Source: Alcanivorax sp. S6407 (GTDB lineage: Bacteria > Pseudomonadota > Gammaproteobacteria > Pseudomonadales > Alcanivoracaceae). From it: DNA of 64,000 nt. Shown one piece after another: positions 45,051 through 54,121 of the stretch. The stretch is taken from positions 954,624 through 1,018,623 of the forward strand of contig NZ_JALKBH010000002.1 in assembly GCF_023016115.1 (NCBI RefSeq). Direction: 5' to 3'. The notes beneath the pieces are model-generated. The model ran no database searches. It saw nothing but the letters and a program-made list of their open reading frames with translations, and was not told where the DNA came from. Position 1 is the first letter of the stretch; every line of letters begins with the position of its first letter. Made by a program: the position numbers and the translations under genes.

Positions 45051-46654
45051 TGCTGCCCATTACCCGCATTCTGGTGGTCACCCATGTGGTGTGCCGCTAC
45101 CGGCTGATCGCCCTGCTACCGGCCCACCCTCTTCGTAACCTGCTGCTGTTGCTGTCATTCCTGATGCCCTCCAGTTGGCTGGGTACCGGCAAGCTCAGCG
45201 AAGGCGAGCGGCTACAGAAGGCGCTCGAGCGACTGGGACCGATCTTCATCAAGTTCGGCCAGCTACTGGCCACCCGGCAGGACATGCTGCCTCCGGAGTG
45301 GACCGCCGCGCTGGCCCAGCTGCAGGACCAGGTCGCACCGTTCAGCGGTGAACAGGCCAGAGCCCTGGTGGAAGCCAGTCTCGGCCAACCCATGGATGAG
45401 GTTTTCGCTGACTTCGATACCACCCCGCTGGCGGCCGCCTCGGTGGCCCAGGTGCATCCGGCAACACTGAAGAATGGTCAGCAGGTAGTCGCCAAGGTGC
45501 TACGCCCCACTATCCGTCCGGTGGTGGAACGGGACCTCAAGGTCATGGCCTTCGGCGCCCGCTGGCTGGAACGGCTGTGGCGCGATGCCCGCTACTTCCG
45601 TCCGGTGCAGGTGGTGGAAGATTACCGCGACATCATTCTCGGCGAGCTGGATCTCAGTGCCGAAGCACGCAACAGCGAAGCCATGCGCCGCCACTTTCTG
45701 TTTAGCCCGCTGCTGTATATCCCGGCTATTCATCTGGAGTATTCCAGCAATACCGTGATCATCATGGATCGCATCAATGGCATTCCGGTGAATGATATTG
45801 AGCGCATCAAGGCCGCAGGCATTGATCCCAAGCTGCTGGCTGAGCGCGGCGTGGAAATCTTCTTTTCCCAGGTATTCCGCTTCAACCTGTTCCATGCCGA
45901 CATGCACCCAGGCAACATCTTCGTCAATCCGGAACATCCCGAGTCGCCACAATACATGGCCGTGGATGCGGCCATTGCCGGGCGGCTTTCCAAAGAAGAC
46001 CTGAATGTGCTGGGCCGCATGGTGCTGGCAGTGATGCGCGAAGACTACAGCGGCCTGGTCGATGCGGTGATCCGCGCCGGCTGGAACCGGGCGCCCATCG
46101 ACCGCCCCCGCTTCGAGCGAGCAGTGATTGACCTGGTGGAACCGGTACGTTCGGCGCAGCTGGACCAGCTGGAATTTGCCCCGCTGGTGATGAAGCTGTT
46201 TGACCTGGCCCGTCGCTATCACATCGAAATGCCGGTGCAGTACATCCTGCTGATGAAGACGCTGGTGCACATCGAAGGGCTGGGGCGCAGCATCTACCCG
46301 CAACTGGATATCTGGAATACCGGCAGACCATTGCTGGAAGCGTGGATGATGGCCGAATACGGCCCCAGCGCCACCCTGAAGAAGCTGCAGAACCGCCTGC
46401 CCGAATGGACCGCCCAGTTGCCGGACATGCCGGATTTACTGCGCGATGGCCTGGAAACCCTGCGCGACCTGCCTTACCAGCAGGATCGCCTGGAAGCGCG
46501 TCTGGAGCAGCAACTGGTCCGTCACCGTCACAAGCTGCTGGCCGGATTCGCCGGGCTGGGCTGTGCCGGCGCCGCCCTGTGGTTAGCCAATCCTTACAGT
46601 TGGCCTCTTTCTGCGGCGGCTCTGGTACTGGTGAGCTGGGGCTGGCGGCGCTAG
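45050..46654 (+). CDS. ubiB: Atypical kinase-like ATPase UbiB
   Basis: Protein-kinase-like ATPase needed for ubiquinone synthesis. The 534-residue protein has the UbiB-specific KFGQLLATRQDMLP (KxGQ motif), the Ala-rich nucleotide loop LAAASVAQVH, catalytic-loop region FHADMHPGNIF and a metal-binding VDAAIAGRL in place of the usual DFG region. Two hydrophobic C-terminal segments should anchor it in the membrane. Confidence 0.96.
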   Translation: MLPITRILVVTHVVCRYRLIALLPAHPLRNLLLLLSFLMPSSWLGTGKLSEGERLQKALERLGPIFIKFGQLLATRQDMLPPEWTAALAQLQDQVAPFSGEQARALVEASLGQPMDEVFADFDTTPLAAASVAQVHPATLKNGQQVVAKVLRPTIRPVVERDLKVMAFGARWLERLWRDARYFRPVQVVEDYRDIILGELDLSAEARNSEAMRRHFLFSPLLYIPAIHLEYSSNTVIIMDRINGIPVNDIERIKAAGIDPKLLAERGVEIFFSQVFRFNLFHADMHPGNIFVNPEHPESPQYMAVDAAIAGRLSKEDLNVLGRMVLAVMREDYSGLVDAVIRAGWNRAPIDRPRFERAVIDLVEPVRSAQLDQLEFAPLVMKLFDLARRYHIEMPVQYILLMKTLVHIEGLGRSIYPQLDIWNTGRPLLEAWMMAEYGPSATLKKLQNRLPEWTAQLPDMPDLLRDGLETLRDLPYQQDRLEARLEQQLVRHRHKLLAGFAGLGCAGAALWLANPYSWPLSAAALVLVSWGWRR

Positions 46655-46759
46655 ACTGTGAATCCGCTTTCTCCCGGTCTGCCAGCAAAAGGCCAGATCG
46701 ATCGGGAAAGCCGCAAGCACAACACCGACTTACTGAAAACCAGCAGAAATACGTCAACT

Positions 46760-47095
46760 ATGTCAGATATTCTTAGCCAGCTTTTTCAGGTACTGGAATC
46801 CCGCAAGGGCGCCGATCCGGACAGCTCCTACGTGGCCAGCCTGTATGCAAGGGGCCTCAACAAGATTCTCGAGAAAGTTGGCGAAGAAGCGGTAGAGACC
46901 ATTCTGGCCGCCCGGGACAGTGAAGTCAGCGGCGACAACAAGGCCCTGATCAGCGAAACTGCAGATCTGTGGTTCCATAGCCTGGTCATGTTGGCCAAAC
47001 TGGGCGAACACCCGGATAAGGTACTGGCGGAACTGGAACGCCGTTTCGGCCTGTCCGGCCATGACGAAAAAGCCTCGCGCAGCCAAAAGCACTGA
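46760..47095 (+). CDS. hisE: Phosphoribosyl-ATP pyrophosphatase HisE
   Basis: Second step of histidine synthesis. The 111-residue protein has the MazG-like helical motif [13 protein letters not shown] and [14 protein letters not shown]. The start at 46760 is [15 protein letters not shown]. In Pseudomonas hisI lies between ubiB and hisE; here the 105-base gap holds no hisI remnant, so the AMP cyclohydrolase must be encoded elsewhere. Confidence 0.95.
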   Translation: MSDILSQLFQVLESRKGADPDSSYVASLYARGLNKILEKVGEEAVETILAARDSEVSGDNKALISETADLWFHSLVMLAKLGEHPDKVLAELERRFGLSGHDEKASRSQKH

Positions 47096-47130
47096 CGCAG
47101 GCACACACCTAATAAAAGCGGAGAGAACCC

Positions 47131-47361
47131 ATGTTATCCGGCATCAGCATCTGGCAGTTACTGATCCTTCTGGCCATTGTGGTCCTGCTGTTTGGCACCA
47201 AGAAACTGCGCAACATCGGCGGCGACCTGGGCGGCGCCGTGAAAGGCTTCAAGAACGCCGTCAAAGAGGGAGAAGAAGAGCAGGACCAGAAGCGTCTCGC
47301 CGAAGAAGACGACAAGCCTGCCGCCGAAAAGACTGCATCCAAAGACAAGGATCAGGCATAA
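47131..47361 (+). CDS. tatA: Sec-independent translocase subunit TatA
   Basis: Forms the protein-conducting element of the Tat system. The 76-residue protein has an N-terminal membrane helix (about 6-22), the FGTKKLR hinge and amphipathic helix with [17 protein letters not shown], and an acidic/Lys-rich tail. It is 35 bases after hisE, the usual pseudomonad context. Confidence 0.96.
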   Translation: MLSGISIWQLLILLAIVVLLFGTKKLRNIGGDLGGAVKGFKNAVKEGEEEQDQKRLAEEDDKPAAEKTASKDKDQA

Positions 47362-47388
47362 CACACCGCCTGCCCAGCCGAGGCTGCA

Positions 47389-47751
47389 ATGTTTGATATC
47401 GGTTTTGCCGAACTTACCCTGATCTTCATCATCGGTCTGGTGGTACTTGGCCCGGAACGGCTGCCTACCGTGGCACGCACGGTGGGCCACTGGCTGGGCC
47501 GCGCCCGCTCTACGTTCAACAATCTGAAAAATGAACTGGAACGTGAAGCTGTCACCAGGGACATGCGCGAACGCATGGAAAAACAGATGCGCGAGATGGG
47601 GCTGGACGAAGACAGCATCCGCGAAGCCCGGGAAAGCCTGTTAAGCCCTGACGACATTGCCAAGGCTCGCCAGCCCGCCGGGGAGGAAAACCGCATCCAG
47701 CCAGACCGCTCCAAGGACGCCCAGGCCCAGGACCAGACACGCAATGACTGA
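47389..47751 (+). CDS. tatB: Sec-independent translocase subunit TatB
   Basis: Substrate receptor with TatC. The 120-residue protein starts MFDIGFAELTLIF, has the LGPERLPTVART hinge after the membrane helix, and a long charged amphipathic region. Its end overlaps tatC by eight bases. Confidence 0.96.
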   Translation: MFDIGFAELTLIFIIGLVVLGPERLPTVARTVGHWLGRARSTFNNLKNELEREAVTRDMRERMEKQMREMGLDEDSIREARESLLSPDDIAKARQPAGEENRIQPDRSKDAQAQDQTRND

Positions 47752-48490
47752 CGCCAGCACCGACACCGGCCAGCCCTTGATGGATCATCTGCTTGAGCTG
47801 CGCAACCGCCTGCTCAAGGCCATGGTGGCAATCTTTGTGGTGTTTCTGTGTCTTTTCTATTTTTCGCGAGAACTGTACACCCTGGTGGCCAAACCCCTGA
47901 TGGACGCCATGCCGGCAGGCACCAACATGATTGCCACGGGCGTCGCCTCCCCATTCCTGGCGCCGTTCAAGCTGACGCTCTATCTGAGCATCTTCGCAGC
48001 CATGCCGTTCATTCTTCATCAGGCCTGGGCTTTTGTGGCTCCGGGGCTGTACAAGCATGAAAAGAAACTGGCCGTGCCACTGCTGGCCAGCAGTGTGCTG
48101 CTGTTCTATGCCGGCGCCGCCTTCGCTTACTTCGTGGTGTTTCCCCTGATGTTCCAGTTCTTTACCGCCATTGCCCCGGAAGGCGTGGCAGTAACGACGG
48201 ACATCAGCAGCTATCTGGACTTCGTGCTGGCCCTGTTCCTGGCCTTTGGTCTCGCCTTTGAGCTCCCTATTGCCATCGTGCTGCTGGTCAGCACCGGCGC
48301 TACCACCGTGAAAAAACTCAGCGCAGCTCGCGCCTATGTGGTGGTGGGCTGCTTTGTCCTTGGCATGCTCTTGACGCCCCCCGACGTGATCAGCCAGACC
48401 CTGCTGGCCCTGCCCATGTGGTTCCTGTTCGAAATGGGATTGCTGGCCGCCCGCCTGGTCGAGAAGAAGCCCGCCGCCGACGACCAATAG
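47744..48490 (+). CDS. tatC: Sec-independent translocase subunit TatC
   Basis: Core twin-arginine signal receptor. The 248-residue protein has six membrane segments, the N-terminal HLLELRNRLLKA and FVAPGLYKHEKK in the first periplasmic/cytoplasmic loop region. The start at 47744 (MTDASTDTG) overlaps the tatB end; the longer frame to 47657 is out of keeping with the family. The PhoD-type enzyme at the left edge may be one of its clients. Confidence 0.96.
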   Translation: MTDASTDTGQPLMDHLLELRNRLLKAMVAIFVVFLCLFYFSRELYTLVAKPLMDAMPAGTNMIATGVASPFLAPFKLTLYLSIFAAMPFILHQAWAFVAPGLYKHEKKLAVPLLASSVLLFYAGAAFAYFVVFPLMFQFFTAIAPEGVAVTTDISSYLDFVLALFLAFGLAFELPIAIVLLVSTGATTVKKLSAARAYVVVGCFVLGMLLTPPDVISQTLLALPMWFLFEMGLLAARLVEKKPAADDQ

Positions 48491-48522
48491 CATCCTCGGC
48501 GGTGCCCCCCACTGTTTCTGCC

Positions 48523-48553
48523 TCATCGCTCGTAGCTCGCAGCTTAATTCTTC
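48523..48553. repeat. Weak heptad repeat after tatC
   Basis: CCTCATCGCTCGTAGCTCGC followed by AGCTT can be read as two to three 7-bp GCTCGTA/GCTCGCA units, 35 bases after the tatC stop. It is a short, decayed-looking member of the same architecture. The rest of the gap between tatC and the convergent hydrolase gene shows nothing else. Confidence 0.45.
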
Positions 48554-48600
48554 GCAGACCTCCACCAGGAGCAACCGTTATCCGCTGCCGGGAAGTCTCT

Positions 48601-49551
48601 TCAGAAGGTATAACCTCGTTCAGGACTTCTCGGGGGCGGGCTGGTCTCTAGCGGAGGCAGCACAGGCTCTTCCTGTACCGGCTGTGGCTCACTGGACTCC
48701 TCGGGGGCGGCAGCACAACCACTGTCTGCCAGGAAATCCACGATACGCTGTTGCACCGCAGGATCCCGGGTACTCTGCCCGTGACGGCCATGCAAGGGCT
48801 GAAAGGTCTTGGGCGCCTGCGCGGCAGCATACAGCCGCTCACCATGAGTGTAAGGAACCACTTCATCCTCGTCGCTGTGCATCACCAGCAGAGGCGTGGG
48901 CGCAATCACTCCGATACGCTGTTCAGGATCCTGCTCTTGCTGCGGCATGCCGGGCAAGACCAACCAGCGAAACGGCCACAGCAGCCAGCTGGTTTTCATG
49001 ATGTCGTTGGTGATGCCGCGATAACTGGCAAAGGCAGCTTCCAGCACCACACAATCTGCGGCCTGGGCATTGCGCTCTTCACCCAACACCGTGGCAGCCA
49101 TAGCGCCCCCCAGGCTTTGCCCGAACACCACCAAAGGCCCCTCGGTACGCCGCGCGGTACGCAGCCAGTCCAGACCCAGCTGCACATCCGCATACACCTC
49201 CGGCAGGCGCGGCTTGCCTTCCGACAGGCCATAGCCGCGATAGTCCAGAAGGAAAACGTTATAGCCTCGCCCGGGCAACCATTGCACATTGGCCAGGTGG
49301 GTACTGATGTTCTGGGCATTACCATGCAGATAGTAGACGGTGCCACGCACCGGCACCTCCCGGGCTGCCGGCAGCCACCAGCCATGGATACGCAGGCCGC
49401 GCGGGTGTATCAGGACAATATCCTCGTACTTCAACCCCTGGTTTTCCGGGTTCTGCACCCAGGGCTCCATCGGATAGAAGAACAGCTTGCTGCAAGCGGT
49501 CAGCATCAATGCTGCCAGCGCAACTGCCCCTAGTCGTAATACCATCGCCAT
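48601..49551 (-). CDS. Alpha/beta hydrolase, predicted lipoprotein
   Basis: The 316-residue protein has a signal peptide with lipobox LTAC (Cys about residue 20-22). An alpha/beta hydrolase fold follows with YYLHGNAQN as oxyanion region, the nucleophile elbow VFGQSLGGAMA, HSDEDEVVPY for the acid, and HGRHGQST for the His. The C-terminal tail is Pro/Glu-rich. The substrate is unknown. Its start region overlaps the end of the DUF4105 gene by about 22 bases, so the two are probably co-translated. Confidence 0.8.
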   Translation of the reverse strand: MAMVLRLGAVALAALMLTACSKLFFYPMEPWVQNPENQGLKYEDIVLIHPRGLRIHGWWLPAAREVPVRGTVYYLHGNAQNISTHLANVQWLPGRGYNVFLLDYRGYGLSEGKPRLPEVYADVQLGLDWLRTARRTEGPLVVFGQSLGGAMAATVLGEERNAQAADCVVLEAAFASYRGITNDIMKTSWLLWPFRWLVLPGMPQQEQDPEQRIGVIAPTPLLVMHSDEDEVVPYTHGERLYAAAQAPKTFQPLHGRHGQSTRDPAVQQRIVDFLADSGCAAAPEESSEPQPVQEEPVLPPLETSPPPRSPERGYTF

Positions 49552-51350
49552 TGCAGTTTGAACTCGTTTTCGCCATCGCCACGCCAACCTTCCCGCTCGA
49601 CGGAGGCCCGCAAACCATGCTGCCGGGTCATGGCCCACTGCACCGCAAAGGTAGAAGTGTGGCGATAGACGTCATTGGTGAAATAGTGACCGACACTGCC
49701 AAGCTGCCACTGCCAGTCTCCCCGACGATACAGCATACCGGCATCCAGTCCGGCGCCGGCTGTCACGAAACGGTCAAAGGCACTGTTGTTTTCCAGTCGG
49801 AAACTGGAAAGCACATAGGGCTGCCAGTTACCCCAATGCCAGCTGGCACCCGCGCCGCCCTGCACGTATCGCACCAGTCTTCGGCGTTCCGCCCAGGCTC
49901 GCTCCAGACCACCTTCAACGTACCAGCTCAACGGCTTGATAAAGCGATTACGCGGGGCCATGGAGCGAATGCTCACCACGCCCAGCTCTTCCAGTTTAGG
50001 GTCTCCGGATTCGGTGCTGCGCAGGGTCAGGTCGATCCCCTCAATCTGCGCGCCGCGCAGGAAACCATAGGGATTATCCAGCAGGTCATGGTAGGTGAGC
50101 CGGTAGCTCAACTCACCAAAATCCAGGTTGCCGTCACGCTGGCCGCCACTGGCCGCCAGCATCTGGGTACCGTGCCCCCCTTCCGGGGGCTGCGCATCGC
50201 GGGTTTCCGGCACCGTGACCGGCGGCATCCTGTTGATCGCTGAAAGCAGCGCAAACGAATCCGCTGCCACCTTGTCGGTACGATCTTCCTTGCGATACTT
50301 CAGGCGCAGAAAACGGTACGCCACCGTCACCATCAAGGCCTGGTCCTGCTCACTGCTGGCCAGAAATTCCTCACTGTCCAACAGCGCCGGGTCATTGGCC
50401 AGACGACGGGCCAACGTCTGCTGGCGGCCGCTTAACTGGCTACGGAGGTTATCCAGCTCCACCGCCTTGGAAGGGCGGTAATGGCGCTCGCTGATAAATC
50501 CGCCCTCATCCAGTGCCCGCACCGTGTTCACCGGCACCTCGGCAAAACGCAGTTCATCCAGCAGATGAGAACCGGGACGAGCCACTTCCATCAATTCCAG
50601 CAAACGGAATGAGCAGTTTTCATCAAAGAAGTAGTAATCGAAATTGATATCCTTCAGTTCCCACAGATGATCAATCAGCCAGTCCATCTCCTGCTGATCC
50701 AGATCCAGGGTGTACTCCCACATGTCGCGGTTTTCCATGTGCGAGTATTCCTGGATTTTCTGCACATAGGGTACCAGTGCAAACCGACCGGGATAGCCAC
50801 CAGCCAGGCCGCGGTAGATATAGAAAAAGGAATTATCATCCGCCATGGCCACGGCGCCAAAGTTCACCGCCCAGGACAACCAGACTGCTGAATCATCCCC
50901 CTGATCCAGACGCAACAGGGTGTGCCCGAACATGGAGGAAGGACTGTTGAGATAGGCGGCAGGAAACACCAGCACTGCCCGCTTTGCCGTCACCGCCTGC
51001 CGCCATTCCTGATATTCAGCGCAGTGAGAAAAAGGCGCTGCGTCCTGCCATCCCAGCTGCTCTGACAGAAAGCGATAGCGGGCAGGAAAACGGCAGCGCG
51101 CCTCAGCACCGGGAGCAACCAGCGCCTCACGGCTTGCAGTCAGCTCTTCCAGGGCATCATCCTTGCCCTGCTCAGATAAAAAGAATTGCTCATCGTCTAC
51201 GTAACTTCGCTGGCGGTCACGCAGGGTGGCGCCGGGGTTGATATGCAACAACGCCTGCCAGCGAGGCTGCGCGGCGAGTTCCTTGTCAGTGGGAGAAGCA
51301 AAAGCCGTTGCGCAGCAGCACAACAGGAAACTCAGGAAAACCGCACGCAT
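49530..51350 (-). CDS. DUF4105-domain envelope protein
   Basis: The 606-residue protein has a signal peptide (about 1-18) and the DUF4105 (Lnb-type N-terminal periplasmic) pattern. It includes YLNSPSSMFGHTLLRLD, YSHMENRDMWEYTLDLDQ and FFDENCSFRLLELME with conserved Ser, His, Glu and Cys. The C-terminal 200 residues contain alternating aromatic strands and end in FKLQWRWYYD, suggesting an outer-membrane barrel-like end. In Bacteroides the related Lnb domain is linked to lipoprotein modification; the function here is unknown. It is probably co-transcribed with the hydrolase gene. Confidence 0.78.
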   Translation of the reverse strand: MRAVFLSFLLCCCATAFASPTDKELAAQPRWQALLHINPGATLRDRQRSYVDDEQFFLSEQGKDDALEELTASREALVAPGAEARCRFPARYRFLSEQLGWQDAAPFSHCAEYQEWRQAVTAKRAVLVFPAAYLNSPSSMFGHTLLRLDQGDDSAVWLSWAVNFGAVAMADDNSFFYIYRGLAGGYPGRFALVPYVQKIQEYSHMENRDMWEYTLDLDQQEMDWLIDHLWELKDINFDYYFFDENCSFRLLELMEVARPGSHLLDELRFAEVPVNTVRALDEGGFISERHYRPSKAVELDNLRSQLSGRQQTLARRLANDPALLDSEEFLASSEQDQALMVTVAYRFLRLKYRKEDRTDKVAADSFALLSAINRMPPVTVPETRDAQPPEGGHGTQMLAASGGQRDGNLDFGELSYRLTYHDLLDNPYGFLRGAQIEGIDLTLRSTESGDPKLEELGVVSIRSMAPRNRFIKPLSWYVEGGLERAWAERRRLVRYVQGGAGASWHWGNWQPYVLSSFRLENNSAFDRFVTAGAGLDAGMLYRRGDWQWQLGSVGHYFTNDVYRHTSTFAVQWAMTRQHGLRASVEREGWRGDGENEFKLQWRWYYD

Positions 51351-51415
51351 TGAAAAGGTCCGTCAAACCGGCGAGAAAATCTTGATTGCCTGTACAGCGC
51401 AAACTGCCAGACAAA

Positions 51416-51441
51416 CAAAGCCCCGCCGTAGCGGGGCTTTG
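51416..51441 (-). terminator. Terminator after the DUF3015 gene
   Basis: CAAAGCCCCGC pairs with GCGGGGCTTTG around a four-base loop, about 20 bases past the stop on the minus strand, with a short T run inside the stem. Confidence 0.7.
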
Positions 51442-51462
51442 CGTCAAACCTGAAAGCAGACC

Positions 51463-51945
51463 TTAGGCAAGGTACTTGGACAGGCTGTCGTCTTTCTTCA
51501 TTACGTCAGTGATGGAAGCCATCACTTCGTCAGCAGTCACATCCTGATGCGGGAAGATAGCTGCGAAGTTTTCGTGCATTACCGCGTTGAAGTGAGCACG
51601 ATCAGAGGCTTCAATGCCCATGGAAACAGACAGTGCGGTCAGGGCTTCGCCTTCACCGGTAGCCATGTCCTGAGCCACTTCTTCCATTACACCGGTCATG
51701 CCGAGCAGGCTGGAACCGCTGTAGGACAGAGCGCCGCTGGTGTCGCAACCGTTGGTACCAGTGGTCATACCAAAGGTAGCGTTACCGGAAGTACCGTTCA
51801 CAATGGTAGCCAGCAGGTGCATCGGCATACCGGACTGGCCTTCAAACAGCATGTTGCCCCAACCACAGCCCGGACCACCCGGAGCCACAGCCATGGCAGA
51901 AGTAGATGCGCCCAGCATGGCAGCAGCAATCAAAGTCTTTTTCAT
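51463..51945 (-). CDS. DUF3015 exported protein
   Basis: The 160-residue protein has a signal peptide (MKKTLIAAAMLGASTSAMA) and the DUF3015 pattern: GPGCGWGNMLFEG, then NGTSGNATFGMTTGTNGCDT, and a helical C-terminal half. These are widespread small exported proteins in marine gammaproteobacteria, without known function. The start at 51945 has a good ribosome site (GGAGG) and gives the signal peptide directly. The 157 bases upstream hold only its promoter region, as far as I can see. Confidence 0.8.
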   Translation of the reverse strand: MKKTLIAAAMLGASTSAMAVAPGGPGCGWGNMLFEGQSGMPMHLLATIVNGTSGNATFGMTTGTNGCDTSGALSYSGSSLLGMTGVMEEVAQDMATGEGEALTALSVSMGIEASDRAHFNAVMHENFAAIFPHQDVTADEVMASITDVMKKDDSLSKYLA

Positions 51946-52117
51946 CCTGAATACCTCCAAGTTTTTATAAAATCATCCCTGGGGATGCAGATCAGGCTAG
52001 CCTGCATCGCACGGCGATTGTAGCGTTTTCGCCGGTGCTCTCCCCGTCACCCGTTCAAGGCAACTGATCTCATCATAAACAAGGTCGTCACCTTTGCAAC
52101 ACGTATGTCGCTTTCAA

Positions 52118-52555
52118 TTATAACTCCAGCAAAAATGTGACCGGGCCATCATTCACCAGCGCCACTTGCATATCCGCAGCGAAGATCCCGGTCTTAACCC
52201 CAACGCCCTGTGCCTGCAGGCACTGCACACAATATTCGTAGAGCTCACGCCCCTTGCCCGGCTCAGCAGCCCCGGAAAAGCCGGGGCGACGCCCCTTGCG
52301 GGTATCCGCCGCCAGGGTGAACTGTGACACCGCCAACAGCTCCCCACCCACATCCCGCACATCCAGATTCATCTTGCCTGCCTCGTCAGCAAAGACACGA
52401 TAGCCCACAACGCGCTGTGCCATTCTCGCCACCAGTGCTTCGTCATCGTGGGCCTCAATGCCAATCAGCAATAACAGTCCGCGATCAATATTGCCCACTA
52501 TCTGCCCCTCGACCTCTACCCGGGCCTGGCTGACGCGCTGCATCAATACTTTCAT
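52118..52555 (-). CDS. dtd: D-aminoacyl-tRNA deacylase Dtd
   Basis: Removes D-amino acids from mischarged tRNA. The 145-residue protein starts MKVLMQRVSQARVEV, and has the catalytic-site segments LLAVSQFTLAADTRKGRRP (SQxT) and the C-terminal NDGPVTFLLEL (GP motif). The ATG at 52555 overlaps the stop of the iminopeptidase gene by four bases (ATGA). Confidence 0.96.
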   Translation of the reverse strand: MKVLMQRVSQARVEVEGQIVGNIDRGLLLLIGIEAHDDEALVARMAQRVVGYRVFADEAGKMNLDVRDVGGELLAVSQFTLAADTRKGRRPGFSGAAEPGKGRELYEYCVQCLQAQGVGVKTGIFAADMQVALVNDGPVTFLLEL

Positions 52556-53475
52556 TCCATCACTCTTTTGCGTAATCGTTTCACTGCATTCACCAGGGCA
52601 TTGGCTATCGCTGGGTGGGAAGCCGAATGCGCACCACCGGCCACCCGGGTCAACACGCTGTTGGGCAGAACCCGATGCAGGGCCTCGGCCTGATCCAGCG
52701 GACAGACAAAATCCCGGTCCCCGTGTACGATTTCCACCGGCAACACACTGCCGGCACACGCCTCCAGCAACGGCTCCTGGAGAAAACCACCATGCCGGAA
52801 GTAATGCACCTCCTGTGTCGCCATGCAGAGCTCGTCATCACCACCCGGACCCTGCGGGAGCGCAGACATGCCGGCCAATACCGCCTCCCAGTTACACCAG
52901 TGACGGGCAAACGCCCTGGCCCCCTCCCCCTCCAGCGCCGCTGCGTAGCGCTCGATCAGGGAACCTGTACGGTCTGTCACCGGTGCATTGACTGCCTGCC
53001 ACTCCCGTGGAAACAATCGCGCCGCGCCCAAATCCGTATAGAGCCAGTCCATATCCTGTTGCCGACACAGGAACACCCCTCGCAGCACCATTCCCAGCAC
53101 TCGATCCCCATGGGCCGCACTGTATGCCAGGGCCAGCGTTACCCCCCACGAGCCCCCAAACAACATCCAGCGATCGACGCCCAGGTATTCGCGCACCAAT
53201 TCCAGATCAGCCACCAAATGCGCCGTGGTATTGGCCGCGGTACCCGCCAGTGGCCGACTTTGACCAGCCCCACGCTGATCCAGCAAGATAATGCGAAATT
53301 GCTGCGGATCGAAAAATCGTCGCTGCAGGGGAGAACTGCCACCGCCCGGCCCACCATGTAACACGACAACCGGCAAACCGGACGGATTACCGCTTTCTTC
53401 CACATACAATTGATGACCATCTCCCACCGGCAGGTAAAAATGGTGGCGACAATCCAGATAAGGAAACAGGGCCAT
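52552..53475 (-). CDS. pip: Proline iminopeptidase
   Basis: Serine peptidase that removes N-terminal proline. The 307-residue protein has VVVLHGGPGGGSSP as oxyanion region, LDQRGAGQSRP, the nucleophile elbow FGGSWGVTLALAY, HGDRDFVCP for the Asp and AGGAHSAS for the His. This is the classical PIP pattern. Its ATG shares the palindrome CATG with the start codon of the divergent lipoprotein gene. No strong ribosome site precedes it, and dtd follows with overlap. Confidence 0.92.
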   Translation of the reverse strand: MALFPYLDCRHHFYLPVGDGHQLYVEESGNPSGLPVVVLHGGPGGGSSPLQRRFFDPQQFRIILLDQRGAGQSRPLAGTAANTTAHLVADLELVREYLGVDRWMLFGGSWGVTLALAYSAAHGDRVLGMVLRGVFLCRQQDMDWLYTDLGAARLFPREWQAVNAPVTDRTGSLIERYAAALEGEGARAFARHWCNWEAVLAGMSALPQGPGGDDELCMATQEVHYFRHGGFLQEPLLEACAGSVLPVEIVHGDRDFVCPLDQAEALHRVLPNSVLTRVAGGAHSASHPAIANALVNAVKRLRKRVME

Positions 53476-53938
53476 GGGTAATGTTTTATCCCGACCAAAA
53501 ACAGCAGCATACCTGTTGGTCATGGTGCTGCAACTGCTTATCAGCGGCTGCCAGGACACACCTCCGGAAGAAGCCATCAAGGCGGCGCTGAGCGAACTGG
53601 AGGAAGCCGTTGAAGCCGGCGACACCAGCACCATCCTCGACCGGCTGACCGACTCAGCAGTAATTCATCGCGGCCAGTCCATGGATCGCAAGACCCTGCA
53701 ACGCACCCTGGTGGGGCTGTTCTTCCGCTACCCCAAACGCCAGCTCACCCTGGCAGGCATCCGCATCGAAATGGCACCCAACGGCACCACCGCCCGGGCC
53801 CGCTTCACCGCGCTGGTCTGGGGAGGCAGAAATACCCTGCCGGAAAAAGCCGACAGTTATCAGGTGGACAGCCACTGGTTAGTGCAGGACGGCGACTGGA
53901 AGATTGAGAGCCTGGAGAGCAAGCGGGTCTACGAATGA
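53474..53938 (+). CDS. Small lipoprotein of unknown function
   Basis: The 154-residue protein has a signal peptide with lipobox LLISGC (Cys about residue 26). An amphipathic helix with IKAALSELEEAVEAGDTSTI follows, then a compact strand-rich domain ending WLVQDGDWKIESLESK. The latter resembles the NTF2-like fold (a helical start, then a W-x-x-D-G-x-W-K sheet), which would make it a small periplasmic binding or scaffold domain; this is inference. AAGGAAA precedes the start. The stop codon TGA is followed immediately by 18 copies of CAGTGAA. Confidence 0.72.
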   Translation: MGNVLSRPKTAAYLLVMVLQLLISGCQDTPPEEAIKAALSELEEAVEAGDTSTILDRLTDSAVIHRGQSMDRKTLQRTLVGLFFRYPKRQLTLAGIRIEMAPNGTTARARFTALVWGGRNTLPEKADSYQVDSHWLVQDGDWKIESLESKRVYE

Positions 53939-54064
53939 CAGTGAACAGTGAACAGTGAACAGTGAACAGTGAACAGTGAACAGTGAACAGTGAACAGTGA
54001 ACAGTGAACAGTGAACAGTGAACAGTGAACAGTGAACAGTGAACAGTGAACAGTGAACAGTGAA
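53939..54064. repeat. Eighteen perfect tandem copies of CAGTGAA
   Basis: 126 bp made of exactly 18 identical 7-bp units with no mismatch, starting with the base after the lipoprotein stop codon. The lack of any sequence decay implies recent expansion or active homogenisation. It can be read as open in several frames, but that is a consequence of the repeat and not a gene. Confidence 0.98.
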
Positions 54065-54121
54065 GGCTGCCCGAGCAGCATGTCCCGTCAAGTTTTTTCG
54101 TTTTTTTCTTTGCTTTTAAAC

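Noticed and set aside
53939-54064. CRISPR array
   Set aside because: The unit is 7 bp with no spacers and no cas genes nearby; a simple tandem repeat.
53879-54091. Frames encoding repeated HCSLFTV peptides
   Set aside because: They arise only because the 7-bp repeat is open in several frames; no ribosome site or family supports translation.
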